Positions 33,576 through 42,280 of a DNA stretch of 64,000 nucleotides are shown piece by piece. The notes beneath the pieces are model-generated. The model was not told where the DNA came from and searched no databases. It saw only the letters and a program-made list of their open reading frames with translations. The stretch covers positions 1-64,000 of the forward strand of contig JACPNS010000015.1 in assembly GCA_016185345.1 (NCBI GenBank), written 5' to 3'. Position 1 is the stretch's first letter; the number at the start of each line of letters is the position of its first letter. Made by a program: the position numbers and the translations under genes. The stretch is from Solirubrobacterales bacterium (lineage in GTDB: Bacteria; Actinomycetota; Thermoleophilia; Solirubrobacterales; JACPNS01).

Positions 33576-35720
33576 TTGACTGACCAGAAGGCAAAAAAGC
33601 GCAATTCGCGCGATCGCACAAGCGACGCACTGATCTGGTTTGCTGCGATCGTCATCGCGGCCGCGACCATCGCGCTCTACGCGGACGCCAATCTGTTCGA
33701 CTCCGCGCGTTTTGCCGACCACGCACAGGAGGCGTTGCAAGAGCCCGAAGTTCGAGACTTGGTGTCGGACCGGCTCGGCGACTTTGTCGTCAACGAGCTC
33801 GCCGAGGACGCGGTCGCGGTCCGACCGCTGCTCGACTCGCTCTCAGCGATCGTGATCGAGAGCGCCGCATTCCAGCGGCTCTTCCGTAGCGCTGTGCTCC
33901 AGACCCATCGGGCGCTGATCGACGGCGACGCCGACAGCGCAGTGCTCACGATTGCCAACGTCGGCATCATCGTCAGCCAGGGCCTGAGGCAGCTCGCGCC
34001 CGATATCGGCAGCCAGATCCCCGAAAGCTTTGACGATGCCCTGTTGCGGGTCGCGAACTTCGAATCGATACAGGGACTCAGCGAGGCAGCGAAGTTGAGC
34101 AACGACCTCGCTATCTATCTGTTGCTCTTCGCGGTCGTGCTGCTGATTGTCGCGTTCGTGGTTTCGACCGAACGGTTCCGTTCGATCGGTCGCCTCGGTG
34201 TATCGCTGATCCTCGGCGGCGGACTTGTCGTCGCTGTCTACTTCGTCGCGCGCTTCTTCGCGTTGCGGCCAGCGGTGAGTGGCGGGGTGGTTGGACGCGA
34301 CGTCGGTGATCTTGTCTGGGACGCCTTCATGAGCGACCTTCTCACGATCGCCGTCCTGCTCATTGGACTTGGAGTGGTGCTCTCGATGGTGATCGATGGC
34401 GTTCTGAGCGGAGTGCGCGTACAGGATCGCGTCCGCAGGTTCGCCGACCGCGTGCGGTCACCTGAATCCACGCGGATGCGCATCGGTTGGGCGCTTCTCA
34501 CCATCGCCGTCGGGCTTTGGCTCGCGCTTGATCCGCTTGAGGCCGCGGGATTCGCGCTGACGGTGATCGGAGTAATTGTTGTTGCGATCGGCCTGCAAGA
34601 GCTCGCGTTGATTGCTTCTCCAGCTCCGAGTACAGAATCCGGCGAGGCCGCCGCCGAGTTGCGAGGTCAGCGCAAGAAGTACGCGCGGGTCGCTGCCGTC
34701 GCGGCGATCGGGGTGATGGTCACAGTGACAATCGTCGGAGCTGTGCAAATCGGGGGTGGGCTCCAGTCTCTCGGCCTCACGCGTGGAGCAGGCGCGTGCA
34801 ACGGCGCTGTGAATCTCTGCAATCGCAAACTGAACGAAGTCGCGATCGCAGCGACACACAACTCGATGTCGGTCGCGTCGAGTCCGAACTGGCTTTTTCC
34901 GGCACAGGAGGAGTCGATCGCGACTCAGCTCAACGACGGTATCCACGGCCTGCTCTTCGACGTCTACTACGCCTACCCGGGCCGCCGCGTCTACACCGAC
35001 TCGGTGCGCAGCTCGCCGAAGGCGAGGGCAGAGATCCGGTACCGGTTTGGCGATCAATTCGTCGACGCAGCCGATCGCATCCGACGCTCGATCTCCAAGC
35101 CAGCCGGGGTCGATCCGGAGCTCTTCATGTGCCACGGCTTTTGCGAACTCGGCGCGACGCCGCTTGAGGACGCGACCTCCGCGCTACGCACCTACATGGA
35201 GCAGAATCCTCGGGAAGTCGTGGTCGTGGTCGTCGAGGACTACGTGCCCTGGAAGGATATGGCCGAGAAGTTCGAAAAGGCCGGCCTGCGCAAGTACGCC
35301 TATGAGGGCCCTTGGGGCCCGGAGTGGGCAACGCTTGGCGAGATGATCAGCAAGAATCAGCGACTGGTGCTGATGACCGAGAACGAAAGGCCGACGATCC
35401 CGTGGATGCACAACGCGTACGAGGCGGTCCAGGAAACGCCGTTCCAGTTCTCGAACGTGGAGCAGTTGCGCAGGCCGTCCTCATGCGACCGAAAACGCGG
35501 CTCGCCAGAGAACACGATGTTCTTGATCAACAATTGGGTCGACACCGCGCCAAACCCGAGGCCGAGCATCGCGCGCAAGGTGAACAGCTTTTCGTTCCTC
35601 TCAGAGCGGATCGCGCGCTGCGAGAAGAAGCGCAATCTGCTGGCCAATCTCGTTGCGGTGGATTTCTACCGTGAGGGCGACCTCTTCGGGGTCGTGGATG
35701 AGCTGAATGCAAACCGTTAG
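33576..35720 (+). CDS. Polytopic membrane protein with C-terminal PLC-like phosphodiesterase domain
   Basis: 714 aa from TTG 33576. The first 400 residues have about eight hydrophobic segments separated by one long N-terminal extracytoplasmic loop (about 40-180). Residues about 415-714 form a PI-PLC X-like TIM barrel: AATHNSM with His428, GLLFDVYYAYPG, MCHGFCELG with His520 and VVVVVEDYV. The catalytic His pair is conserved, so phosphodiester cleavage of a lipid or glycan-lipid head group outside the cell is plausible. The last 14 nt overlap the next membrane gene, suggesting joint function. Confidence 0.75.
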   Translation: MTDQKAKKRNSRDRTSDALIWFAAIVIAAATIALYADANLFDSARFADHAQEALQEPEVRDLVSDRLGDFVVNELAEDAVAVRPLLDSLSAIVIESAAFQRLFRSAVLQTHRALIDGDADSAVLTIANVGIIVSQGLRQLAPDIGSQIPESFDDALLRVANFESIQGLSEAAKLSNDLAIYLLLFAVVLLIVAFVVSTERFRSIGRLGVSLILGGGLVVAVYFVARFFALRPAVSGGVVGRDVGDLVWDAFMSDLLTIAVLLIGLGVVLSMVIDGVLSGVRVQDRVRRFADRVRSPESTRMRIGWALLTIAVGLWLALDPLEAAGFALTVIGVIVVAIGLQELALIASPAPSTESGEAAAELRGQRKKYARVAAVAAIGVMVTVTIVGAVQIGGGLQSLGLTRGAGACNGAVNLCNRKLNEVAIAATHNSMSVASSPNWLFPAQEESIATQLNDGIHGLLFDVYYAYPGRRVYTDSVRSSPKARAEIRYRFGDQFVDAADRIRRSISKPAGVDPELFMCHGFCELGATPLEDATSALRTYMEQNPREVVVVVVEDYVPWKDMAEKFEKAGLRKYAYEGPWGPEWATLGEMISKNQRLVLMTENERPTIPWMHNAYEAVQETPFQFSNVEQLRRPSSCDRKRGSPENTMFLINNWVDTAPNPRPSIARKVNSFSFLSERIARCEKKRNLLANLVAVDFYREGDLFGVVDELNANR

Positions 35721-36441
35721 CACGACCATCATCTCCCTCGGCGACGCCGATCAGGCGGGGCGTGAGGCAGCTTTCCTCGTGCTCCTGGGGTTCGTCGTCT
35801 CATTTCTGTTCATCCGCACAAGCGCACGTGTGAATCGCGCGCAGGTGAAGTGGTGGCCCGGAAGCGTTGAGACGCGATCTGGCCTGCACCTTCATCACCT
35901 GGTGTGGGGCATCTCGCTGATGCTGATCACCGGCTTTCTCGGATTCGCAATCGAGGAAGGCACGCCGTGGTATCAGGGGACGGCAATTCTGTTCGGCGTC
36001 GGCTGCGGCTTGACGCTCGACGAGTTCGCTCTATGGGTGCACCTCGATGACGTCTACTGGACGCAGGAGGGGCGGATTTCGCTTGATGCGGTGGTTCTTG
36101 TGGTCGCCTTCATGGGTCTCGTCGTGATTGGGGCGCGGCCGTTTGACCTCGGCGAGGGCTCCTCAAGCCCAGTCGAAGTCTTCACGATCCTTCAGGCGCT
36201 TGCCCTCTCGGTGATTTCGTTCTTCAAGGGTCGGATCGGCCATGGCGTCGTCGCAATCTTCATCCCCTTTTTCGGTCTCTGGGCGGCGTGCCGACTGGCG
36301 ACTCCGAACTCGCCCTGGGCGCGGCACTTCTACACGGACAAAAAGCTCGGCCAGGCCTCGGAACGCTTTCCACCCGACAGGCGCGCCATGCGCTGGCGCA
36401 AAACCTTCTTCAACGCGATTGGCGGAAAAGTCTCCGATTAG
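35707..36441 (+). CDS. Integral membrane protein of unknown function
   Basis: 244 aa, about six helices. Conserved-looking polar motifs lie between helices: SGLHLHHLVWG (His cluster, about residue 58) and LTLDEFALWVHLDDVYWTQEGR-type segment (about 102-122), both rich in His/Asp/Glu and so possible metal or catalytic sites in the membrane. Start ATG 35707 lies inside the upstream PLC-like gene. I know similar actinobacterial hypothetical proteins but no function. Confidence 0.7.
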   Translation: MQTVSTTIISLGDADQAGREAAFLVLLGFVVSFLFIRTSARVNRAQVKWWPGSVETRSGLHLHHLVWGISLMLITGFLGFAIEEGTPWYQGTAILFGVGCGLTLDEFALWVHLDDVYWTQEGRISLDAVVLVVAFMGLVVIGARPFDLGEGSSSPVEVFTILQALALSVISFFKGRIGHGVVAIFIPFFGLWAACRLATPNSPWARHFYTDKKLGQASERFPPDRRAMRWRKTFFNAIGGKVSD

Positions 36442-36616
36442 CGGCGCGAAAGTAGTACGCCGCCCTGATCAGCTTTTTGAGCACCCCGGTGTGGACCGAC
36501 TCAAGATCCTTAATGTAAAGGCACCCCTTGCCGGAGCCGTGCGGCCCCAGCTCTTTCAGCAGTTCGGGGCTTTCGTCGGCGTTCTTCAAGCCGTAGATCG
36601 TAGTTTCATTGTTCAG
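36410..36616 (-). pseudogene. DUF1801-like fragment, C-terminal half
   Basis: A short minus-strand frame (stop complement at 36410-36412) encodes LKELGPHGSGKGCLYIKDLE and then VLKKLIRAAYY, which matches the end of DUF1801/YdhG-type small proteins (GK.CLY.K.L.D.....VL..LI). The N-terminal half is absent; the only in-frame usual start is a TTG giving 59 residues. It overlaps the end of the previous membrane gene by 32 nt and follows the VOC gene on the same strand. Most likely a truncated relic, though a short functional protein is possible. Confidence 0.5.
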
Positions 36617-36990
36617 TCCTGATGTATTTGAATCAGGTTTCCGCAGGTGTCGTCAAATATCGCCGACGTGCCTGATGGCCCGGTCTCGGGGTCGCTTGTA
36701 AATTTCACGCCGAGCGCGGTGAGTCGCTCATACTCGGCTTCGACGTCCTCAACGCCGAAAACGACAACTGGGATGTTCTCGTCGTGAAGGCCCTTCATGT
36801 AGTCAGCGGCGATCGAGTTGTCGCTCGGCTCGAGCAACAGGCCGACGTCCGTGCGCGGATCGGCCGACTTCACGATGTAGAGATTGTGTTCGGGCGAGGA
36901 GAGCAGTTCCATGAACCCAAGCGTGCCGACATAGAACTCGAATGCCGCCGCCGGGTCCTCAACGTGGATGCTGCACATCTTCACTCGCAT
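36613..36990 (-). CDS. VOC-family (glyoxalase/bleomycin-resistance-like) protein
   Basis: 125 aa from ATG 36990. A two-repeat beta-alpha-beta-beta-beta fold typical of vicinal oxygen chelate proteins: VKMCSIHVEDPAAAFEFYV at the start, LGFMELL, and the C-terminal FDDTCGNLIQIHQD with the metal-ligand type Glu/Gln region. Likely metal-dependent lyase, isomerase or binding protein; substrate cannot be predicted. Confidence 0.85.
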   Translation of the reverse strand: MRVKMCSIHVEDPAAAFEFYVGTLGFMELLSSPEHNLYIVKSADPRTDVGLLLEPSDNSIAADYMKGLHDENIPVVVFGVEDVEAEYERLTALGVKFTSDPETGPSGTSAIFDDTCGNLIQIHQD

Positions 36991-37030
36991 TGAACGAGCG
37001 TAGGCGTTCGCCGCCGATAAGGTGGACAGC

Positions 37031-37993
37031 ATGATTCGAACTGCGCTCGCTCACCGCAATCGGCTCCTCGCCACGCTCGCCGTTTCTGCCCTCGCGTTCG
37101 CAGCGACTGCAACCTCGGCTGGTGCGGTTGCCTTCGGTCTTTCCACCTTCAAGACTTCGATTGACGTCAAGCTCGACATCACGGAGAATTCCGAATGGAA
37201 GGGGATCAGGCCCGGCTGCTACGCACCCGGTGAAGAGTTCGGGATGAACTATAAGCTGGGCATTGATTCGCGGCCGAAGAAGAGCTCCAAGATCAAGACC
37301 GGGATCGCATCTTTGACCGGCGCATCCTTTGGCGTAACACCGAACTACGGAGCGAAAGGCAGCTTCCGGCAGCTGGGCAAGCCATCACAGTGGACGCTCC
37401 AGACGCAGTACCCAGCCGGATGCTCAGGTTCGGCCCCCGCGCCACCACCGTGGGCATCGTCGCCGCAGTGCAAGACGATCAGCGAGCGCGTCTACGCCAC
37501 TCTCCGTCAGAGTGACATCAAGGAGCCTGACGCGCAGGACGGCTCGGTGCTTGACGGCACGCTGATTCTCATGCGCGTGAAAAAGGCCTCTCCTTCATTG
37601 GGCACAAGCATCGGCAATCCGTGCCACCGGACACTGCAAACTGTCTACGCCGAAGGCGTTCAGTCGCTCGTAGATATTTCGCTGAAGACGACGATCATCG
37701 AGGTTCCCGTGCCGCTTTTGCGGCGCAAGATGGAGAAGCTCGCCAAGGGGTCAGACAGGGCGCGTCCGGAGTTCAACATAGCGATTCGCGTGGCCGGCGA
37801 TTGTGACTCGATGCGCATGACGCCGTACACCGGCCCGGACCCCGATTTCATCGCCGATCGAATCGGTCTCCCGCATCAGGCTCTGGGCGATTCAGAGGGC
37901 AAGGCGGCCAATTCGCTCTGCCGCCTTGCAGGCAGGGGCACCGCCACGGTCACCAGAGTCGGCCCAGTCGTAGAGACGCTTGTTCCGAAGTAA
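37031..37993 (+). CDS. Secreted protein of unknown function
   Basis: 320 aa from ATG 37031 (a GTG at 37022 is also in frame). A Sec signal peptide is clear: RNRLLATLAVSALAFAATATSAGA with cleavage after AGA near residue 30. The mature part is beta-rich with four or more Cys in the centre (PAGCSGSAP, SPQCKTISER, NPCHRTLQ, AGDCDSM), suggesting disulphides outside the cell. No family recognised. The promoter must lie in the 40 nt shared with the divergent VOC gene. Confidence 0.75.
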   Translation: MIRTALAHRNRLLATLAVSALAFAATATSAGAVAFGLSTFKTSIDVKLDITENSEWKGIRPGCYAPGEEFGMNYKLGIDSRPKKSSKIKTGIASLTGASFGVTPNYGAKGSFRQLGKPSQWTLQTQYPAGCSGSAPAPPPWASSPQCKTISERVYATLRQSDIKEPDAQDGSVLDGTLILMRVKKASPSLGTSIGNPCHRTLQTVYAEGVQSLVDISLKTTIIEVPVPLLRRKMEKLAKGSDRARPEFNIAIRVAGDCDSMRMTPYTGPDPDFIADRIGLPHQALGDSEGKAANSLCRLAGRGTATVTRVGPVVETLVPK

Positions 37994-38082
37994 CTCGCTG
38001 GAGGCGCTTCTCGCGCATCACGAAGCGCTGCATGTTGTGGCCACCGCCCGATAGTCGTATGCCGCGACTCTAACCTGTCCCC

Positions 38083-39765
38083 ATGCAGAAAGCCGATCCG
38101 CGCAGGATCTCCATGCGGGAGATCGCATTTGTATGCGCTGGCGCGGCGCTGCTGGCGGTCGTCATGCACTGGCCGCTCCCGCTACACCTGGCCGATGTCT
38201 TTCCTCGCGACCTCGGCGACCCGATCGTCCAGGCCTGGCAGGTGGCCTGGGGTGGACACGCCCTGATCACCCAGCCGCTCGAGTTCTTCCAGGCCAATCA
38301 GTACTGGCCCCTCAAGGACACACTTGCATTCTCTGATGCGTTGATCGGCTACGCGCCGACCGGGTTGATCGGGAGCGGGGTGGAGGCGGCGACGATTCGT
38401 TACAACCTGCTTTTCCTGTTTGCCTACGCACTCGTATTTGCGGGCGGCTACCTGTTGGCGCGTGAGCTGAAGTTGCCTCCTGCGGCTGCGGCGGTCGCTG
38501 GCGCGGCGTTCGCCTACGCACCGTGGCGCTTGGAGCAGGATGGGCACCTGCACGTGATCTCGAGCGGCGGCATTCCGTTGACGCTTTTCTTGTTGGCACG
38601 CGGCTACCGGCAGGGCAGCGTGAAGACGATCATCGCCGGCTGGCTGGTGGCTGCCTGGCAGGTCAGCCTTGGCTTCACGCTCGGCCTGCAACTTGGGTAT
38701 CTGCTTGCGTTTCTGGGCGTGCTCGTCGTGATCGCGCTTGCTCGCGGAGGTCGCGAGAAGCTCCCTCCGCGCCGGGTTCTGGTCGCGACGGCGGTAGGTG
38801 GATTGATCCTGCTCGTGACTGCAGTCACGCTCGCGTTGCCGTATCAACGCGTACGTAGCGAGCACCCTGAGGCCGAGCGCAGCCTTGCGCGCGTGGCCAA
38901 CGGCAGTCCCCCGCTGTGGTCGTTTATCGCCGCGCCCAAGAACAACGTTCTCTGGGGCAGCGTGACGGAGTCGATCAGAGACTCGCGTCTCACCTCGATA
39001 GCCGAACAGACGCTCTTCCCGGGCCTGGTGATCACCGCGCTCGTTCTGGCGGGATTGGCAGCGCCGGTCTTTTCAGTGCGACTGCGGATCGGTCTGGGGG
39101 TTGGCGCGCTCTTCTTGATCCTCCTGTCTCTCGGCGTGCGTGAGGGCGGTGTGGGTCAATACCTGCCGTACCGCGCGCTCTATGAGTTCGCGCCCGGCTG
39201 GCAGGGGGTCAGGACGCCCGGGCGTCTGAACACGCTCACTTCACTGATCTTCGCGCTGCTCGCCGCGGCAGGCGCCGCGTCGTTGCTCGATCGTTTCAGC
39301 AGGCGAGGCTCCATGGCGATCGGGGGCGTGCTCGTGGCGTTGATCTGCTTTGAGTTCGTTGGCGATGTGCTGCCAGACGCTCCGCCCGAGCCTGCGGGCG
39401 CAAAGGTCGCGATTGCTGCTCCGCAACTGCATCTGCCAGTCACGATCGCGGCAAACCGCAGGTACGTCTACTGGTCGACCGAGGGATTTCCGGAGATCGT
39501 CAACGGCCGCGCGAGCATCGATCCGACTTCCTTCACCAAACTCACGGCCGAAGTCTCGGGCTTTCCAGACAGGCGCTCCGTCGCGGCGCTCAAGGCGCTC
39601 GGCGTTCGCAGCGTCGTGCTGCATCCGTACTTACTCGTTGGCACACGCTGGTCGAAGTCGGCGTCCAAGCCGATCGACAACCTCGGAATCTCACGCAGAG
39701 TCCAGTGCGACCTGATCGTCTACGACCTGCCGATTCCTCCGGGCAAAGGTCGCCCGTTGCGCTAG
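38083..39765 (+). CDS. Polytopic membrane protein, probable GT-C-type glycosyltransferase
   Basis: 560 aa with about 11 helices and a short extracytoplasmic C-terminal domain. The first loop after helix 1 carries acidic residues in LGDPIVQAWQVAWGGHAL, and YRALYEFAPGWQGVRTPGR follows later, as in actinobacterial GT-C/YfhO-like proteins that transfer sugars from polyprenyl phosphate. The extreme 3' end (75 nt) overlaps the convergent gene antisense. Confidence 0.7.
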   Translation: MQKADPRRISMREIAFVCAGAALLAVVMHWPLPLHLADVFPRDLGDPIVQAWQVAWGGHALITQPLEFFQANQYWPLKDTLAFSDALIGYAPTGLIGSGVEAATIRYNLLFLFAYALVFAGGYLLARELKLPPAAAAVAGAAFAYAPWRLEQDGHLHVISSGGIPLTLFLLARGYRQGSVKTIIAGWLVAAWQVSLGFTLGLQLGYLLAFLGVLVVIALARGGREKLPPRRVLVATAVGGLILLVTAVTLALPYQRVRSEHPEAERSLARVANGSPPLWSFIAAPKNNVLWGSVTESIRDSRLTSIAEQTLFPGLVITALVLAGLAAPVFSVRLRIGLGVGALFLILLSLGVREGGVGQYLPYRALYEFAPGWQGVRTPGRLNTLTSLIFALLAAAGAASLLDRFSRRGSMAIGGVLVALICFEFVGDVLPDAPPEPAGAKVAIAAPQLHLPVTIAANRRYVYWSTEGFPEIVNGRASIDPTSFTKLTAEVSGFPDRRSVAALKALGVRSVVLHPYLLVGTRWSKSASKPIDNLGISRRVQCDLIVYDLPIPPGKGRPLR

Positions 39766-41406
39766 TGCGGCTCCGGCGACCAGGGCCAGCGCGAGCGCGG
39801 CGAGCATCCAGACGAATGGCGCGTAGGCGTGGTCATTGCCAGGAAACTGAGGCACGGGTCGGCGCGGGGCAATCGATGCGGCAACGGCCCAGGTGAGCAC
39901 GGCCACCGTTGCGATCGTGATATCGCGCGGCTTGATCCGCATCGGCGATGTCGCAGCGATCACAAAGATCAGCGAGGCAAACAACGGGATCAAGAAGGGC
40001 AGGATTCCCCACCACTTGTTGTCAACGCCAAAGCCGTTGATCCACGTCTGCTCGAAGTTGACCATTTCCACCAGTCGCGGCCAGATCCCGAGTTCGCCGT
40101 GGCCGATCATCGGCAGAGTTGCGGTCGCGGTCGCCATCACGAGCATCGATGGAACGATCAGGGCGAGGGCCGTTGCGGGGAGTTTCTTGAAGGCTGGGGC
40201 AAGCGCAATTCCGAGGAACGGGAGCGCGGGAATCAAAAAGCGAGGGCCTGGCGTGCCGCCGCCAAAAGGCAACCAGTAGCCCGAGTTGTAGGCGAGATAC
40301 GCCAAAAAGATTGCGCCGATCACTCCCGCCTCGGAACGCCGTCCGCCGCGCCACATCAGCACGAGGCCGTAGGACGCCATGAGCAGAATGGGGGAGAGCA
40401 GGAAGAGGCCCTTGGCAGTGAAAAGCAGGTCGAACGTGTTGCTGAGCTTCGGGGTGGTGATGCCGAAAAAGCCGACGTCGTTGAGCCCCAGCACGGCATG
40501 TCCGTTGGTGCCCTGCTCGGTGATCGCGTTCTTGTAGGAGAAGTACGTGACCGAGCCGAACGTGAGTTGGTTGTAAAGCGCAAGTGGAAGCACGCCGAGA
40601 ATTCCACCGGCCGCATACGCGCCGCTTCGCGAGAACAACTCCCGCTTGTCACCGAATCCAAACCTTGCGAGCGCGTAGACCCCGATGATCACCGAGGCGA
40701 GCCCAAGCGGATACTCGGTCGTGATCGCAAAGCCGCCAAGCAGGCCCGCTGCGAACACCAGCCCCAGTTTCGTGGGCGCCTTGCGCTCCTTCCACAGCAG
40801 TGCGAAGGCTCCCAGCACCATCGCCGCGGAGATCACATGCGAGAAGAAGAGCGTCGAGAAGGGCAGGATCATCGTTCCCGCCCCCGTCGCGTAGGCCGCA
40901 AGTGTTCCGAACCCGGGCTCGAGCTGATCTCCGATCGCGCGAACGATGAACATGATCCCGAGTGCTGGAAGCACGCTCGCGAGCAGGGTGAGAAACCATA
41001 CGAAGGGCGTGTAGTTGGTGATCGTCGCCCGCGTTTGCTGGGCGAGTTTCAACGAACCGGCATACATGCCCTCGGGAACGGTGTTCGGGCCCTGGCGAAA
41101 CGCGCCGGCCCGTTTAGCTCCGTTGACCATGGTCTGGCTGAGCGACTCGGCGCCAATGGCCTTCAAACCGAGACTGAAAGGGAGCACCAGAAACGCCATT
41201 CCCGGAGCCTTCACCGAGTAGAAGTGACCCTTGTAGTAGGAATTGTCCTTCGACTCCCAGCTGTACGCGTCCACCTGCGCGGTGCCCTGCTCAAGCGCGC
41301 GCACGAGCGCGTAGTTGGAGCTCTGCGCCCAACCCATTCCCTGGACGACGGAGCCCATCGCGATCGCAAGCAGGATCAGCGAGACAGTCGAGAGTTTGCG
41401 CCGCAT
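39691..41406 (-). CDS. Polytopic membrane protein, probable GT-C-type glycosyltransferase
   Basis: 571 aa with about 12 helices. An extracytoplasmic loop after helix 1 (VDAYSWESKDNSYYKGHFYS) carries the Asp/Glu and aromatic residues usual for dolichyl/polyprenyl-phosphate sugar transferases (PMT/ArnT-like, DUF2029 group). Start ATG 41406. Sixty-one nt downstream of the metallophosphoesterase gene on the same strand. Sugar donor and acceptor unknown. Confidence 0.7.
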   Translation of the reverse strand: MRRKLSTVSLILLAIAMGSVVQGMGWAQSSNYALVRALEQGTAQVDAYSWESKDNSYYKGHFYSVKAPGMAFLVLPFSLGLKAIGAESLSQTMVNGAKRAGAFRQGPNTVPEGMYAGSLKLAQQTRATITNYTPFVWFLTLLASVLPALGIMFIVRAIGDQLEPGFGTLAAYATGAGTMILPFSTLFFSHVISAAMVLGAFALLWKERKAPTKLGLVFAAGLLGGFAITTEYPLGLASVIIGVYALARFGFGDKRELFSRSGAYAAGGILGVLPLALYNQLTFGSVTYFSYKNAITEQGTNGHAVLGLNDVGFFGITTPKLSNTFDLLFTAKGLFLLSPILLMASYGLVLMWRGGRRSEAGVIGAIFLAYLAYNSGYWLPFGGGTPGPRFLIPALPFLGIALAPAFKKLPATALALIVPSMLVMATATATLPMIGHGELGIWPRLVEMVNFEQTWINGFGVDNKWWGILPFLIPLFASLIFVIAATSPMRIKPRDITIATVAVLTWAVAASIAPRRPVPQFPGNDHAYAPFVWMLAALALALVAGAALAQRATFARRNRQVVDDQVALDSA

Positions 41407-41467
41407 CAGCGGATGTTATGAAAGAACACGTCGATCCCCCATCGCCAGATGTGAAGATCGCGCAACC

Positions 41468-42160
41468 TCATTTTGTCCACAACTCAGAGGGGTTTGTTTC
41501 ATCCTCTGGGCTGTGGCGTAGCTGACCGTCCTCGAAGCGCAACGCAAGATGCCGGAACTGCGGCTCGTAGAACTCGTCAACGAAGCTGTTGTTGGCGACT
41601 GTGACTCCGTGGTGTTCGGCGATACCAGCCCCCTCGTGGATGTGGCCGCAGAGGAAGAACTTCGGCGGCTTGCGGGTCATCTCGGTGAGGGTGTGGCGAT
41701 TGCCGACGTGCTGCTGGCCGCTCCAGAGACGGTCGAGAATGCCGAACGGCGGCCCGTGCTGCAACCATATGTCGGTCCCCTCGGGGATCGCGGCGGCAGC
41801 GGCCTCGAGTTTCGCATCATCGCCGTAGAAGGCCCAGTTTTGAAGCTTTGGCACCCACGGTGACCCCCACAGGCTGACGCCGCCGAGATCAATTCGTTCG
41901 TCGATCACGAGATCGGCGGGAAGATCGGGCCAGTCGGTGCGCGCTTCGAGGATGAAGTCGTGGTTCCCCGGTACAAGCACGATGCGATCGGCCGGGCACG
42001 CGGTGAGCCACTGGCTGAACTCGCCTTCGATCCACCTGGTCATCTGCACCAGATCGCGTTCGCCCTCGAGCGGGCATACATCGCCGCCGAGCAGCAGCAC
42101 GGCGCAAGGGTCCACACGCGGGAGCATTCCGTGCAAGTCCGAGTACGCGCGGATCAGCAT
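41468..42160 (-). CDS. Calcineurin-like metallophosphoesterase
   Basis: 230 aa with the full set of metal-binding motifs in order: SDLHG, GGDVC, PGNHDF, LQHGPPFG and GHIHEGAG. A compact cytoplasmic single-domain phosphoesterase. Substrates in the family range from cyclic nucleotides to RNA or lipid phosphates; nothing here narrows it. Lies in a minus-strand run DUF2254, this gene, GT-C protein. Confidence 0.88.
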   Translation of the reverse strand: MLIRAYSDLHGMLPRVDPCAVLLLGGDVCPLEGERDLVQMTRWIEGEFSQWLTACPADRIVLVPGNHDFILEARTDWPDLPADLVIDERIDLGGVSLWGSPWVPKLQNWAFYGDDAKLEAAAAAIPEGTDIWLQHGPPFGILDRLWSGQQHVGNRHTLTEMTRKPPKFFLCGHIHEGAGIAEHHGVTVANNSFVDEFYEPQFRHLALRFEDGQLRHSPEDETNPSELWTK

Positions 42161-42280
42161 GGCGGCAGGCTAACCGGCGGCGCGGGTGCTGCCCGCTCTC
42201 GGCCATGCAGCTGCTGATCGTCGTCGCAGACGATCGCGCTCCAGCGTCTGAAGAAGCCCGACGCGGCGAGCGAGCCGGAA

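Noticed and set aside
39829-41421. 530-codon plus-strand open frame
   Set aside because: Lies fully antisense to the GT-C-like membrane protein; its product is Arg/Glu/His/Gln-rich with no domain, as expected for the opposite strand of a hydrophobic gene.
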